DNA from: Sclerotinia nivalis
Lineage: Eukaryota > Ascomycota > Leotiomycetes > Helotiales > Sclerotiniaceae
Direction of reading: 5' to 3'
DNA: 64,000 nucleotides
Assembly: GCA_029531795.1 (NCBI GenBank)
Contig: JAPEIS010000015.1
Location: 1,674,001 to 1,738,000, forward strand
Both the position numbers and the translations under genes were made by a program. This document shows, piece after piece, positions 22,209 to 34,711 of this stretch. Below the pieces are notes generated by a model, which worked only from the letters and a program-made list of their open reading frames with translations, searched no databases and was not told the DNA's origin. How positions within the stretch are numbered: position 1 is the stretch's first letter; each line of letters opens with the position of its first letter.

Positions 22209-24994
22209 TCACATACCCCCAAAATCTGGCATTGGCTTTTCCTTGATATCCTTAATCAACGATCTGGAATTGGGATTATCTTCAAAGCTTAACTCAATTA
22301 AGTCGCGCACCTCATCTTTTGAAAAGTATAAACTAAGATGACTCTCAAACCAGAGATACCTAATGTCCTTCAGATTGCTTTGTAGAACTTCGCTCAGAAA
22401 TTGCATTTTTAGCCAGTTGCCCGCATAAGTCCCAATTTCATTTGGTTTAAATAAAGACTCTAGAGCACTGACTTGTTGGATTAGTAATGCTATTCTTTCG
22501 GCTTCATCTACTCCAAGATCTGTGAGTTCGAAAACATCATTGATAATTTTAGTGGCAACTGTGTTGACTAATGTACCAACGGCTGATGCCCAAGTCGAAT
22601 CTGGAAGTATTTCTTTCCAAGAGGTAGAGTGTTGGTTGATATGACCGACGACAGCACGAATTGCGTTTTCACTATCATTGTATACGAAATTTTGAGAACC
22701 TAGATAATGTTAATAAAGTTGTGAAATAATTGTTGCGTACACATACCACCAAGTAAGTCATGCAAGATTGTACGCTGTGTGTCCATCTCGTTTTTGTAAG
22801 CTCTCTTTCCAAAACTTTCAAGAGGTCCGATTTCTGAATCAATCTTGACCAGATTTAAAGCTCGAGGAGTCAAGTCTGTTCGCAAATGCCACTCTTTGGA
22901 GAAATTTTTTAATTTATCAACCAACCACATTGCATCATTGTAAGAGAACCTGGATTACAAACAGTGAGAACGTTATAAGGAAGATGGAAGGGCTGACTTG
23001 GAACTTACATATTTCCCTTTGGATCATCGGCATAATAACATGGAGATACTGCACGATACATTGCTAGAATTAAGGTGGGAATATTGAACAAACCACCAGC
23101 GGCGGGTGATACGGGAATCGAATCGTGACTTTCAAGAGTTAGTGATTGCAATATCCTAACTTGGAAGATAGATATACGCACTCTGGCTGCATTAATTTGC
23201 TGCCATCTTCATAGATATTGACAATATGGTTAAATACTGTCAAAGGCATGGCTGATGTCCAATACTTCTCTGAAAGTGTGACGTTACGCTTCTCTGCCGG
23301 ATCATTTGTTTTGATAGGACTATTCGGTATCTGAGGCAGTTGTGTTGGACGATCATCCGGAGGCGATTCGACGGCAACTTCATTCTCGTCACCCCAACCC
23401 CAAGCGTCTTCTTCATCTACTTGGATATTCTCGTCCCGGGTCGGGGGGATGGATATTGAGCTCGCCCTTCGTTCCTCGTCTAAAGAAGCTCGGCTTCTTA
23501 TCACAGGTTGAGTTTCTTCCTCTTCATCTTCCTCACCCCAATTCCAATCATCTTTCACCGCCTCGCCACTGGAAGTAACATGCATACCATCATCTTTGGT
23601 GACCATACGCATTTCCACACGTTTAGCTTCAAGGGGCTGACCAATACCTGGTAATATTCCATTAGTATCAAATTAATAAGCAGAAAGTCCGCGGGACTTA
23701 TTTGTAGTGGAGAGTGAGATGCACATACCAAGGGCTAACGCATTACGAATGCTATCCAGTGATGTTTCTCTCTTCTTGGTCAACCAAATTTTAGCGGCGC
23801 CTTCAACCCATTCATGAAATTTCCGTGCTTCTGGCCATCCCAAGGATTCCAAAGTTTTAGCAAATGCAGTGGTTTGAGCTAGCGCTTTTTGGTAGTCGAC
23901 CATATCATTTAGGGATGTTGGTACAGAGGATTCTAGCCACGTTTCAATTATTATTTCAGATAAATCAGGCATCATGGCCGCGGACAAGGATTTCACCATT
24001 AACTTGGGCAAGTTCTGGTCCAGAAAGCGAATGATGTCTAAAATATCCCGAAACAAGGATTTTATGGTAGAATCCGCCTGTTCCTCGGTGACACGGAGCG
24101 TGTTATTCTCAATACATATTTTGAACAGAGAAGATGTTGATTCAAGGCCGATCCGAGGCTGTATGATGGTTTCAGACAACTTCTCCCATAAATCTTTGCC
24201 AAAGGCATCAAACTCTTTGAATCTATGTAATCCAATAGCGACATCCTCCAAAGACGTTGGGATACCGCTGAGCTTCTCATGGATCGTGATGGAAGCTTCT
24301 TTGGGCTGAACGCATATCAATGATTTTCGGAGTTCATTGAACTGTTCCTTCAAAGAAGTTTTCAATCCATACAATCGTGTCTCCAAAAGTCGCACCGCTC
24401 TTACAGTGTTCTCTGCCGGGATTTCCGCCATTTGATTGCCTGCAACGTCGAGAGACATTAAAGCTTCGTGAATCTCACATTTATCCGCCTGCTCGGCAGC
24501 TTTGTCGAGAGAATCATTCGCATGTTTTATCCACTGTATACATTCCACCAATTGCGCATTAAATTCGATTTCCTTTGCCAAAAGTTCAAGATGGTTTTCG
24601 TGGGTTTGTACATTGGCGAATCGGGATTCGTCCGCCTCTGCTTGTTGAACAACTTCGTTTGCCAGTTTTCTTGACTTGTCGATATCGTCCTGGAGGGCTT
24701 GAGCATGTTGTATCCATTTATCGACATCGGAAGCACTTTCACTACTGATTTGACGAACTTCTGTCTGTAGGAGGTATAGTTAATAAACAGAATGGCGGCA
24801 GTGATTAACAGAGTCGGGAACTTTTGGAGACTCACTTCGAGAGACAATTTAGCTTGGCCCAGAGATTCTATAGCTTCTGGTAGAGCTACATTCTCAACCG
24901 TAGAAGCAGAAACTTCCTCATCCGGAAATTCTCTTTTCAAAGTAAAATCAATGAGGGTCATGCCAAATTGACCGGCGGCTGTCGTAGAGGCCAT
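22209..24994 (-). CDS. zw10: Zw10 / Dsl1 tethering-complex subunit
   Basis: Six exons in transcript order, 24994-24836, 24764-23729, 23647-23182, 23128-23009, 22949-22747 and 22699-22209, with introns of 47-81 nt, give 824 residues. Every join has GT-AG ends and keeps phase. It resembles fungal centromere/kinetochore Zw10 proteins, which with RINT1/Tip20-type partners tether Golgi-derived vesicles at the ER. Visible parts: a helical coiled N-terminal third (residues ~50-330), an acidic linker with paired DDWNWGEEDEEEE and EDAWGWGDE motifs around residues 420-480, and a conserved C-terminal helical domain containing PVSPAAGGLFNIPTL, AMYRAVSPCYYADD and FSKDEVRDLIELSFEDN. The WNWG and WGWG acidic motifs are typical of the Dsl1 lasso region that binds COPI coat. 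The stop follows GGM at a donor-like GGTATGTG, so a further small 3' exon cannot be excluded. Confidence 0.9.
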
Positions 24995-25758
24995 GTTAAC
25001 AAAGTATTCGAAAACTCAATCTCAGTTTCTGGGATCGCAAACAGTGGGGTGTGCCAACTAGCACTGAACTGCTATATTATTGAAGTGAATCTTGAAGAAC
25101 CAAAAGTCCCGGGAAAAACTGAGGTGGTTGTTTGGTTGTTATTATTATTTTGGAATTATCTATGAGATTGATGATATTGGACGGAAGCAAAGCTATGGCA
25201 ATATTTAATTGATGACTAAGGATAGGATTGTGGGATTGTGGGAGTTGCGTGTTTAGTCCGATATAGTAAAGGCGGCTTCTCACCAATCACAATTCACAGG
25301 CGCCAAAGCTTTTCCCACATTTATTCCTTCGTTCGTTGCATTGTAAGGTTACAAAGTTTATATTTTTTATGTTTATTATATCATTCATTGGGCACCATTT
25401 CACCAATACGTTAAATTCTTTCTCTATTTTTGAAAAACCTCATAAATTTTATTCGACATATATTAGAATAACGAGGTGATATATTTATTCTTGCCTCTCT
25501 GTCTAGGTGGAGGCTGCTTCTCATCTTCCCTGGCGACCTCGATTCGCCAGTTTTCCCGTTGGACAAGGCTTGGAGGATACCAAAAAACCCAACAAAGGTA
25601 CGACGACAATGCTTGCCAAGAGGACCAAGTTCCTTTCTCTAATAAACATTGTTCTCCCCAATCTTCACAACTTCTCCCCAATCTTCACAACTTCTTCCAA
25701 AGGGTCCTTATATTCTACAAGGTTGCTTCTTTGTTGGCTTTAATACCAAGTCGTTCTT
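24995..25758. other. Intergenic, upstream of Zw10 gene
   Basis: Shared upstream DNA with the rightward genes. A 20-bp direct repeat (TTCTCCCCAATCTTCACAAC) occurs twice in tandem at about 25654-25694. Overlapping short frames at 25463-25772 have no support. Confidence 0.5.
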
Positions 25759-25926
25759 ATGGCGGGGTATAATTTGCCCCGCAGAGCGTGGTATATGGCA
25801 GTAGCTATTATTCCCTTATTTGCTGTTGTGCTTTACCAAGCGGTGGATTCAGCCTGGTATGATTTACTGCACTATTCCAATTTAATCCATACATCCGTTC
25901 ATTCATTCCTGTCCGGACAATATTAG
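25759..25926 (+). CDS. Candidate small membrane protein, 55 residues
   Basis: A short ORF opens with ATG at 25759. A hydrophobic segment (MAVAIIPLFAVVLY) lies at residues 13-26, after a basic start (YNLPRRAW), so a single-pass small membrane protein is possible. The segment starting AVVLYQAVDSAWY is repeated downstream at 25936 in the same frame (AVVLHQAVDSTWY), after the TAG stop at 25924. Both copies carry GTATG right after the Trp codon start, which could also act as splice donors, so the true transcript may be longer and spliced. No family recognised. Confidence 0.3.
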   Translation: MAGYNLPRRAWYMAVAIIPLFAVVLYQAVDSAWYDLLHYSNLIHTSVHSFLSGQY

Positions 25927-26020
25927 AGTGTACTTGCTGTTGTGCTTCATCAAGCGGTGGATTCAACCTGGTATGCTTCGGTGTACTATTCCCATCTAAT
26001 CCATATATCCTTTTATGTAC
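25822..26020 (+). repeat. Imperfect direct duplication, ~85 bp units 114 bp apart
   Basis: Copy 1 at 25822-25906 and copy 2 at 25936-26020 share GCTGTTGTGCTT, CAAGCGGTGGATTCA, CCTGGTATG, ACTATTCC and TAATCCATA blocks in order. The offset is 38 codons, so the copies keep one frame. Copy 2 continues open to a TGA near 26092. Confidence 0.8.
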
Positions 26021-26281
26021 TCCTGGCAGATTTTACAGCTCTAGTATTGTCCGGACGACGCTTCATCATTTTTACAATGCTGATCATAATTTGATTCGAT
26101 TACTTACCTTTATGAAACTTTTGAATTGAATCGCGGAAATCCATACAATTTTCTTTTCACAATCTATGACACATGACTTTTTATGTGGCTGTTCATTTTC
26201 TCAATCCCAATCTAACAATACTTCAGGTATTCTTCTGGAAGAGAGCTACTTAACTTTTGGAAATCCAACTCCTTCATCAAG

Positions 26282-29200
26282 ATGCCAAGTCAAACGAAGA
26301 AAACTCATTTCCGAACGGTGCAGAATTTCAAAACTGATTATGCCCCTACCAACATCACTCAATATGTCTCGGAACGTACTGGTATGAATGTTGTTGTGGT
26401 TGATCAGAAAGGACCTCAAGTTAATGGATACTTTGCATTGGCTACGGAAATTTTCGACGATTCTGGATCACCACATACTCTAGAGCATCTTTGCTTTATG
26501 GGATCAAAAAGTTACCAGTATAAAGGCCTACTTGATAAACTTGCCACCAGAGCTTATTCTAATACCAACGCATGGACCGCTACAGACCATACTGCCTACA
26601 CATTAGAAACAGCTGGATGGGAAGGGTTTTCTCAAATTCTTCCTGTTTATCTTGAGCACTTGATTTTACCAACACTTACCGAGGAAGGCTGCTACACTGA
26701 AGTACATCATATTGATGGTGAAGGTAACGATGCAGGTGTGGTGTATTCAGAAATGCAAGGGGTTCAGAACACAGGTTCTGATATTATGGATCTGCGTGCT
26801 AGGCAACTTCTTTATCCCGAAAACATTGGATTTCGTTATGAAACTGGTGGGCTGATGGAAAACCTGCGTATCTTGACGCCGGAGCGAATTCGTGCATTCC
26901 ATAAAGAGATGTATCAGCCAAAGAACCTTTGCCTTATTTTGATTGGCGAAGTCGATCAGGAGGAATTGCTTGATATACTAGACACATTTGAAGAGGGTAT
27001 CTTAGATGATATTCCATCTCCAACTGCTCCATTCAAGAGGTGCGTGTATCCAACTTCGAAGTAAACGGATAACATTCTGACATATACAGACCATGGGTGG
27101 ACTCAGCTCAACCACCAGCACTCACCAAAACCATAATAGAGACTGTACACTTTCCTGAGGAAGACGAGTCAATGGGAGAAATTTGGGTAGGTATGTTTGG
27201 TCCTGATTGTAAAAATGCTGTCGAGGCAGCTGCTCTGAATGTACTGCTCGCATATCTCGCTGGATCTTCTGTTTCGGTCCTTGAAAATGTTATGGTCGAG
27301 AAAGAAGAGCTTGCGAGTTCCATTTCATACTGGTGGGACGCTAGGCCAAATTCCGTGATTTGGTTTCAACCAACTGGAGTACAAACCGAAAAACTTGCAT
27401 TCGTTGAGAAACGTCTTTTCGAACTCCTCAAAGAGACTGTGGACAACCCTCTGGATATGGCATACATGAAAAATTGCCTAGAAAGGGAACGCAGGCAATG
27501 TAACTTCGAGGCCGAGAGCTCCCAACGTTTCTATGCCGAAGCTATTATCAATGACTTCCTTTTCGGCAATAGGGATGGCTCTACGTTGAAGGATTTGAAA
27601 TCACATGCCGAATTTGATACAATCGGTAAATGGAGTGAGCAACAATGGAAGGATTTCTTGAGGAAATGGATAGTGGATGCACCCCACGTTTCTTTACTCG
27701 GGACTCCCTCCGAAGCGATGTCAAAGAAAATAAAGAAAGACGAGGAAACTCGAATTGCAGAGCGAAAGGAAAAATTAGGACCTGAAGGGCTTGAAAAGTT
27801 GGCAGAAAAACTCAAGGCAGCAATTGCCAAGAACGATGCCGAAATACCTGCTTCGCTCCTACAGAAGTTTTCCGTTCCTGGAACTGATTCGATTCATTTT
27901 CATAAATCGACTACAGCAAGATCTGGCCTGGCCAAGAAGTTGGGTGCACCTGAGAATGACATTCAAAAGGTCATTGATTCGCAAGCATCTGAAATCCCGT
28001 TGTTCTTACAATTTGAGCATGTTCCAACAAATTTCGTTCATCTGTCATTACATTTTGGCACTACGGAAATCCCTCTACAGCGTAGACCACTCCTCGGTCT
28101 ATTCATAGATAATTTCTTCGATACACCTATTCTTCGTGATGGAAAGAGAGTAGAGTTTGAGCAAGTCGTTACAGAACTAGAACATGACACTATCAAATAT
28201 GAAATGAGAGGAGGGTCTAGTCTTGGTGATGCAGAAGGCCTTATGATTCAATTCCGAGTCGAGCGGGAAAAGTACGAAACAGCTATCGAATGGATTCGCA
28301 CCATGATGTTCGATAGCATTTTTGATGCCACACGTCTCAGCACCGCGGTCACCAAAATCCTCGCTGATATTCCCGACAATAAACGTGATGGTAATAACAT
28401 GCTTTACACCGCCGATGGTATGCTTCACATGTCCAACGAATCGAGCATGAAAGCACGAACTACTCTTGTAAAATCGGTCTACATGAAGCGTCTCAAGAAG
28501 CTTCTCAAAAAGGAACCCGAAACCGTCATTGGCTGGCTTGAATCCCTCCGTAAATCCATCTTCAAATTCAACAACATCCGAGCCCTAGTCGTTGCAGATA
28601 TCAATAGACTTCCATCTCCAGTCCAAGCCTGGAATCCTCTGATCTCCTCTCTCGACAAACCTACCCCAGAAACAGATCTCCTTCCCATTCGCAAACAACA
28701 CGCACTTCTCTCTCACGATGGACAAAACCCCGGCCAAGCAGGCGCCATTATAATCCCAATGCCTACGTGCGATTCCTCCTTTCTCCTAACAAATTCCCGT
28801 GGTCCAAAATCTTACACCGATCCCCAACTCCCTGCACTCCGCGTCGCTCTGTCTTTTCTTCGCGCCGTGGAAGGTCCATTATGGACTGCTATCCGTGGAA
28901 CAGGTTTAGGATATGGATCATCATTCCACAATGATCTCGACACCGGTCTCGTTCAATTCAGCATCTATCGATCACCAGACGTGTTCCGAGCTTTTGCAGC
29001 CGGAAAGAAAATCCTCGAGGAATATATTTCAGGCGGGAAGAAAATGGAAGATGCAGCGCTGGAAGCGGCTATTAGTGATATAGTGGTTGAAGTTGTCAAT
29101 ACACAAATTACAATGGATCAAGCTGGACAAGATAAATTCGTAAAGGGCGTTATGAAGGGATTACCTGAGAATCATAACGAAGAGATGTTGAGGAAGGTTA

Positions 29201-29677
29201 GGGATGTGGGTAGAGAGGAGATTAGAGCCGTTATGAAGGATGTTTTATTGAAAGCTTTTGAGCCGGGTTTGAGTAATGTTCTTGTTACTTGTGCGCCGAT
29301 TATGGAGGAGGTATGTTTTCTTCTCCTTTCATTTTTCTATTTTCCCCTTTTCTTATGTATTCACATCTATCCCCTTTCCTCTACCTTATCCACTCCCTTC
29401 GTCCACATACTCCCTACTATCCTATGAACCTCGTACTAAGCAAAGTCAACAAAACTAGGCAATAGTGAAAAACTTTCAATCCCTCAACTTCAAAACTCAA
29501 GTTCGCACCCTCTCAAGTTTCGAAGATAACTACGGGTTAGCGGCTCCTGAAGATGAAAATGAGGAAGATGAAGATGAAGATGAAGAAATGGATGATGAGG
29601 ATGGAGATGATGGAAGTGAAGAAGATGGAAGCGAAGACGGAGAAGAAGAAGAAAGTGACGCAGAGATGAAGAATTAG
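26282..29677 (+). CDS. M16C-type zinc metallopeptidase (insulinase superfamily)
   Basis: Exons 26282-27039, 27090-29310 and 29459-29677, with introns of 50 and 148 nt, give 1065 residues. The inverted zinc motif HTLEH lies at residues 65-69 in the context GSPHTLEHLCFMGS, and the distal Glu region is about 75 residues later (NDAGVVYSEMQGV). This is the large, cytosolic branch of insulinase-like proteins found across fungi (related to yeast YOL098C/Sdd3), not the mitochondrial processing peptidase, and no targeting peptide is seen. The later inactive-like domains contain FGTTEIPLQRRPLLGLF and a Gly-rich RGTGLGYGSSF. The last exon adds a very acidic tail (EDEDEDEEMDDEDGDDGSEE). Likely role is degradation of peptides in the cytosol. 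Start chosen at the ATG at 26282, which aligns with the conserved N-terminus (FRTVQNFKTDYAP). Confidence 0.9.
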
Positions 29678-29760
29678 TTTACTCCAATTTTAACATCCAA
29701 TCGACATGGGTAAATTTAATTTGAATGAAAAAAGAACAAGTTAAAATGAGAAATTGCCAC

Positions 29761-29784
29761 TCATCATCATCATCATCATCATCG
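29761..29784 (+). repeat. (TCA)8 microsatellite
   Basis: Eight TCA units just downstream of the M16 peptidase stop codon, probably within its 3' UTR. Confidence 0.85.
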
Positions 29785-30009
29785 ATCTCATATTCCTCTA
29801 GGTATATAGATGGATGGATAGATAGATATTAAAGAGATTTATTTACAAACCCAACCAAATAAAATTATAAAAAAATGCGAACATATATCTCTACTACTGA
29901 GTGTAATAAATAACCTTGGGATACCTGGATACGTATATCAAACCACAGTACACTCACTATACAACAGCGTCTCAGCCATCCAAAAGAACCCGAATAAAAG
30001 TCAAAAGTC

Positions 30010-30207
30010 AAAATCAAAATCAAAATCAAAACCAAAATCAAAATCAAAATCAAAATCAAAATCAAAATCAAAATCAAAATCAAAATCAAAATCAAAATCA
30101 AAATCAAAATCAAAATCAAAATCAAAATCAAAATCAAAATCAAAATCAAAATCAAAATCAAAATCAAAATCAAAATCAAAATCAAAATCAAAATCAAAAT
30201 CAAAATC
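30010..30207 (+). repeat. (AAAATC)33 hexanucleotide array
   Basis: Thirty-three consecutive 6-bp units; only the fourth differs (AAAACC). Almost perfect homogeneity over 198 bp indicates recent slippage or array turnover. Located between convergent 3' ends. Confidence 0.95.
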
Positions 30208-30785
30208 AAAAATCTCTCTTCAATGCGATTTACTGCGTACGCTTTCCTACTCCTAAGTCCTTCCTACCTGTAGAAGGAAGGAGTAAAAACTCTAATGTTA
30301 CAACAAATACAAGGATGCCCAATTCCATTCCATTCCCGCTCTAGCATCTCTCATCTCTTCATATGCCCATTTGGTCGCATCCTCGCTGTCTTTTCTTTCC
30401 TTTTGCTCACGCTCCATCTTTCTCATCCTCATCCTCCATTCCTATCATATCGTATCAAATTTTCCGCCATGAATTACAGAGGAAAATGCCAACCCATTTT
30501 ATCTTCCATTGGGTGGGCCTTGGGCGAAAAGAGAGATCGAGATGAATTAAAATCCAGTATCAACGCCATAACTACTCGGTGTGTTGAAAAGAGTACATTT
30601 TTTTTTTTGATAACCCCCAGCCCTTTTCAGCCCCCATGAATGTATGCCTGTGCATAATGACCGAAAGGACTGATGAATGAACTCCCAAAATGATCAAGTC
30701 GAGCCAATTTATTGTATAATCACAAACCCCGGCTCTCAAATGCCGATGTTGAAAATGTATGATGTAAGGAACGAAAAGAAAATGA

Positions 30786-33700
30786 TTAATTAAGGAATCC
30801 TTTACACGCCGGTGTACCGCAGAGACATGGAATGCGATCTGTACTGCCAATTTCACGCTCGAATTTATAATCGTAGGTGAGTTCCTCGTCTAAAGTATGA
30901 AATTAGCATGGCCCTTGAAATAGTTGGGATTAAATTAAACTTACTCTGTGCAATATCACGCAGCGCATAGATGACAATTCTCTTACTCTTCTCCACCGTG
31001 ATAATCTTTGCCGTGCAATTTGGCATACAACTGTGGTTGATAAATCTTGCAATGCCACCTTTCTTTGTTGCATCGATGACTGTATTTTCATCGATCCTGA
31101 ACAAGTAACTACTTCCAATACCGCTCTTGAGATATCTGTTTTCTCGAAGATCTGCAACTTGTTGTCGAACCTTCTCGCCAACATACTCAATGATCATATC
31201 ATTCATTGCGATATTCTCCATGGCATAAAGACCCCAGTTATGAATAGCAGAGCGAGCAAACTTGACAGGCTTCTTACGTTTCTTAAGTTGATTGAAACGC
31301 AAGACATCAGTATCACCACCAAGAGTCTTCTTCTGATCGTTGAGGTCGGCAACGTAACGACGATTGTTAACACGATTGGCACGACCAGAGGTTCTGGCAA
31401 GAAGTTTCTCTGCCGCAATCTTGGCTGCCTCAGCTGCCTCTGCAACCACATCTTTACCAGCTCGTTTAGCTTGTGCCTCTCGTTCTTCACGTGCCCTTTG
31501 AACCTTGATACGATGAGGGAGATAAAGAGACTTTTCGGAGTTCAGAATCTTCTTGGTACCTTCAGTTCGAGCACAGCCAGTCGAAGTCTCCACGTAATAT
31601 CCAGGTACAGTAGTCTCGTCTTTGACGATACCTTTGTATCCGTTTCTATTGAGGGATTTGATTTGCCCTTGCCTCCATGCCCAAGTAGCGGGGTCGCTCA
31701 GTTTGAAGTCCGTCTTGAAGATTTCGAATGCTGGTCCAGCATCTTCGTCATCCTTGAGAATATTCTGCAGTCCGTCGATATCAAGGATATTATCGAAGTC
31801 ATCATCAACAGTGGGATAAGGTGCTTCGCCGGAGATACCCCATTCAACTGATGTCACCACAGGCGCGGTATCGACAATATTTTCCTCGAATTCAGACTCC
31901 TCGACTTCCTCCGGCACGATCTCTTCCTCCAGAATGCCTTCTTGCTGTCTTTTGAGGGCTTCCCTTTCTTCGAATATCTGCTTCTTGGACTTCTTTCTCT
32001 TTGCCGATTTTGCGGCCTTCTTTCTAGCCGCCGCGGCCAAGGCAGCTTCTGTCTCAGATTCTGTCTTTTGAAATCCATCAATATCGGGAATACCTGTCTC
32101 AAGAATGGGAGTTTCTGGAAGAGGCTCAATCTTTGCCACAGATACACCAAAAAGTTCCTCGTCCGTCTTCTTTTGTCGCTTTTTTGCGGCCTCCACGTGC
32201 AACTCTAGTTTTCTCTTCTTCGTCTGTACCGTAGGCTCAGAGAAGCTGACTTCACTAACAGACTCTCCATCTCTGGTATCCAATGATGGAGATCTCTCTT
32301 TGACATGATTTCGGCTTATCGAATCCGTGTCGTCATCTGAAGCTTCATCATCGGTACTCATACGACTTATCGGGCGTGACTCTCTCTCTTCAGTACCTCT
32401 TGTCCTAGAAGGAGCTTCATTATCATCATCCGAATCTTCATCTTCTCTACCAATAAGGAACTGCATGGGTCGAACATAGGCTTTCCGTGTCGGCCTGGCA
32501 GAGGGGTCAGTAGAACCGACACTGCGTTTCTTTTCCGTTTTGGCCCTCTTTCGAATCCTAGGCAAAGCCGTAACGTTAACTTTCCCTGTGGTTAAAACAT
32601 TGCGGTCCTCAAATCGTGAGTTAGGCGTGCCAATAGCTGTAGTATTATCTTCATCTTCCTCATCAGTGATAAAAGGCGTTTTGGCATTCGGATCATGAAT
32701 GTTCAACTTCCGTCGTTTCGCCACGTGATTCGCTGGATCCATAAAATTCCTGAGACATGGATTTGCTATCCGTTCTTTGACCTTGTCCATCAGATGTGTC
32801 ATCAACTCTCGTTTGATAACTTCTATAGCTTCACGTGCAGGATCGAAGTTCTTTGCCCGCTCTCGTTTCTCCTCCTCAAAATCAGCCTCTTCCTCCTTCC
32901 TAATCTCCTCAAGTTCTCTTTTCCTTTTTTGCTCAATCAAGCGCGGATCAGGACTACGAGTGCGACGATGATGACCTCTTTCAGATGTGCGATCGCGATG
33001 ATCAATTCTTCGGCCTCCGGTACCCCATACATAGAGTTTCATGATCATTTCATAGGAAAAGAGCGCTGTGCCATTGCAAGAGTTGTAACACCTTTCTGCC
33101 TCGAATCTCCCTTCATCACTGAGAGCAAAGACCACATAATAGCCTGTCCTATCGACCCTGACGTCTTCCAGGAAGTGATTCTTCAGTCGCTTCTTCAAAT
33201 GAAGAATTGTTGCTGGGATAACGGGAACATAATCTTTCGAAATAAATATGTACGGCTCATCCTCTAGTTGTTGGGCAATTGGCTCATCCTCGATCAATAT
33301 CTGCTGGCGCGGTTTGGTGGGAATTGCAGGTTGCGCAATGCCTGGTCTAAACTGCGGTCTGCCGGAAAGAGCAGCGGGACCTTTTGGGGCGGTTGGTGGA
33401 GGTCCGGAGGTTTTGACAACTTCGGGCTTAGGAGGTGGTGGTGGCTCTCTAGGTGGTAGGGGCAAAGGTTCAGGTTTGGACCTTTCCAATGCATTCTCAA
33501 GCATGCGAGTGCTGCGCTTGCCCTGCGGATCGAATTGGACCTTAACTCTCGATCCCAACCCTACCACGCTGCTGCCCCTCATAACGGCTTTTTTCGCAGC
33601 CTCTGCCGCAGTTAAAATTGAACCATCCTTCCTTTTGGTATCTCGGTATCGAAATGTGCCAAAACCCAAGCAACTTCCTGTCTCAGGATGTAATTTGTTG

Positions 33701-34711
33701 CTGCTCTCCGCTATTTGGCCATACTGTGTAAAAACATTTGTGACCTTCATGAAATTTATTAATGGGTCATATCCAGTGACAACTATTTCCGTCGGTGGAC
33801 CGGGTCCATAATGAGTTTTTGGGTTGTATTTGTATTTTGGTAGCATAAATGGCGAATGATTGAGTCGTGATAGAGCATTGTGGTAATCGGTGTTGATATA
33901 CGACAATCTGCTTCCTTTTGCTAACCGTGGATCCGCTGGGGGAGCATCATCTTTCTGAAAAGCCATTAGCCAGACATTCTCACACGCAAAAGATGACACT
34001 CCCCGCAGCAGATTGTATACGTACCAAACCAAACTCCTTATAATGTGGGCGGCGATTATGTTTCTCTTTCGTCGAATGTATGGTGGGGTCGTGGAAAGGA
34101 TCATATGTGCACTTCTTTCCCTTTACACCTCGTGCAGGATCTCGAGCGATGACCCGTGGCTCGGAGGGAGTATGATCTGCCCGGGCAGAATTAGGTATCG
34201 CGACGACATGCTCAGATTTTGTATTTTCAAGAACGACGTGATTTGTAGTGTTGACAGACACCTCAGCCTTGGCATTGGTGGGACTCGCAACACGATTAGG
34301 TGATGAGTCGGTATTTGTGAGTGGTGTTAAGTCGTTAATATTTCGAGAGCCACCAAATGTGTGCATGCTGTTGGAAAGCTGATTGTTGGTGCTGAAAAGG
34401 GATGACCCAGTACTTGAGTGTGAGCTTGCTGAGCCTACACCGTTCAAGGTATCGCCGTGTACAGATTCGTTATCCTCTGTCGTCAGAGTAGGAGGGTCCG
34501 CAATGGGAATTGGAGTATCTTCTGAAAGACGTGTGATAGATGCATTGTCAGTCAAAGCTTTCGCATTAATATGAGTGTCAGCAACAGAAAGAATGGCGGG
34601 CGAATCTGCCTGCTGAGCCTTTGACTTCTCCCTCTCCTTTGCTTTGTCTTTTGCAGCTCGAGGAGCCGATGGAAAGAATTGTGCGAAACTTGCCCCCGAT
34701 GCGCGAGACAT
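30786..34711 (-). CDS. set1: Set1 histone H3-lysine-4 methyltransferase (COMPASS)
   Basis: Exons 34711-34025, 33954-30945 and 30889-30786, with introns of 70 and 55 nt, give 1266 residues. Set1 is the catalytic subunit of COMPASS and methylates H3K4 at active genes. In order: a disordered N-terminus; an RRM-like domain near residues 285-380 ([20 protein letters not shown]); a second Set1-RRM region near 465-540; an acidic and basic linker; the N-SET segment ([17 protein letters not shown]); the catalytic SET domain from about 1125 with [31 protein letters not shown] and ELTYDYKF; and a post-SET zinc knuckle ([10 protein letters not shown]) ending FLN. The last intron sits inside the SET domain, and its join restores [10 protein letters not shown]. 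All expected catalytic features are present. It converges on the M16 peptidase gene. Confidence 0.95.

Larger units (their letters stand above)
29678..30785. other. Repeat-rich spacer between convergent genes
   Basis: Lies between the 3' ends of the M16 peptidase and set1 genes. Contains a TCA run at 29761 and the long AAAATC array. The 142-codon NQNQ frame and its LILI antisense partner are products of the array. Confidence 0.7.

Noticed and set aside
29916..30344. 142-codon ORF rich in NQ repeats, and its LILI antisense frame at 29865-30209
   Set aside because: Both are translations of the AAAATC array and have no sequence outside the repeat that looks like protein.
31033..33811. Long plus-strand frames (up to 272 codons) opposite set1
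   Set aside because: Antisense shadows of a well-supported gene; no motif of their own.
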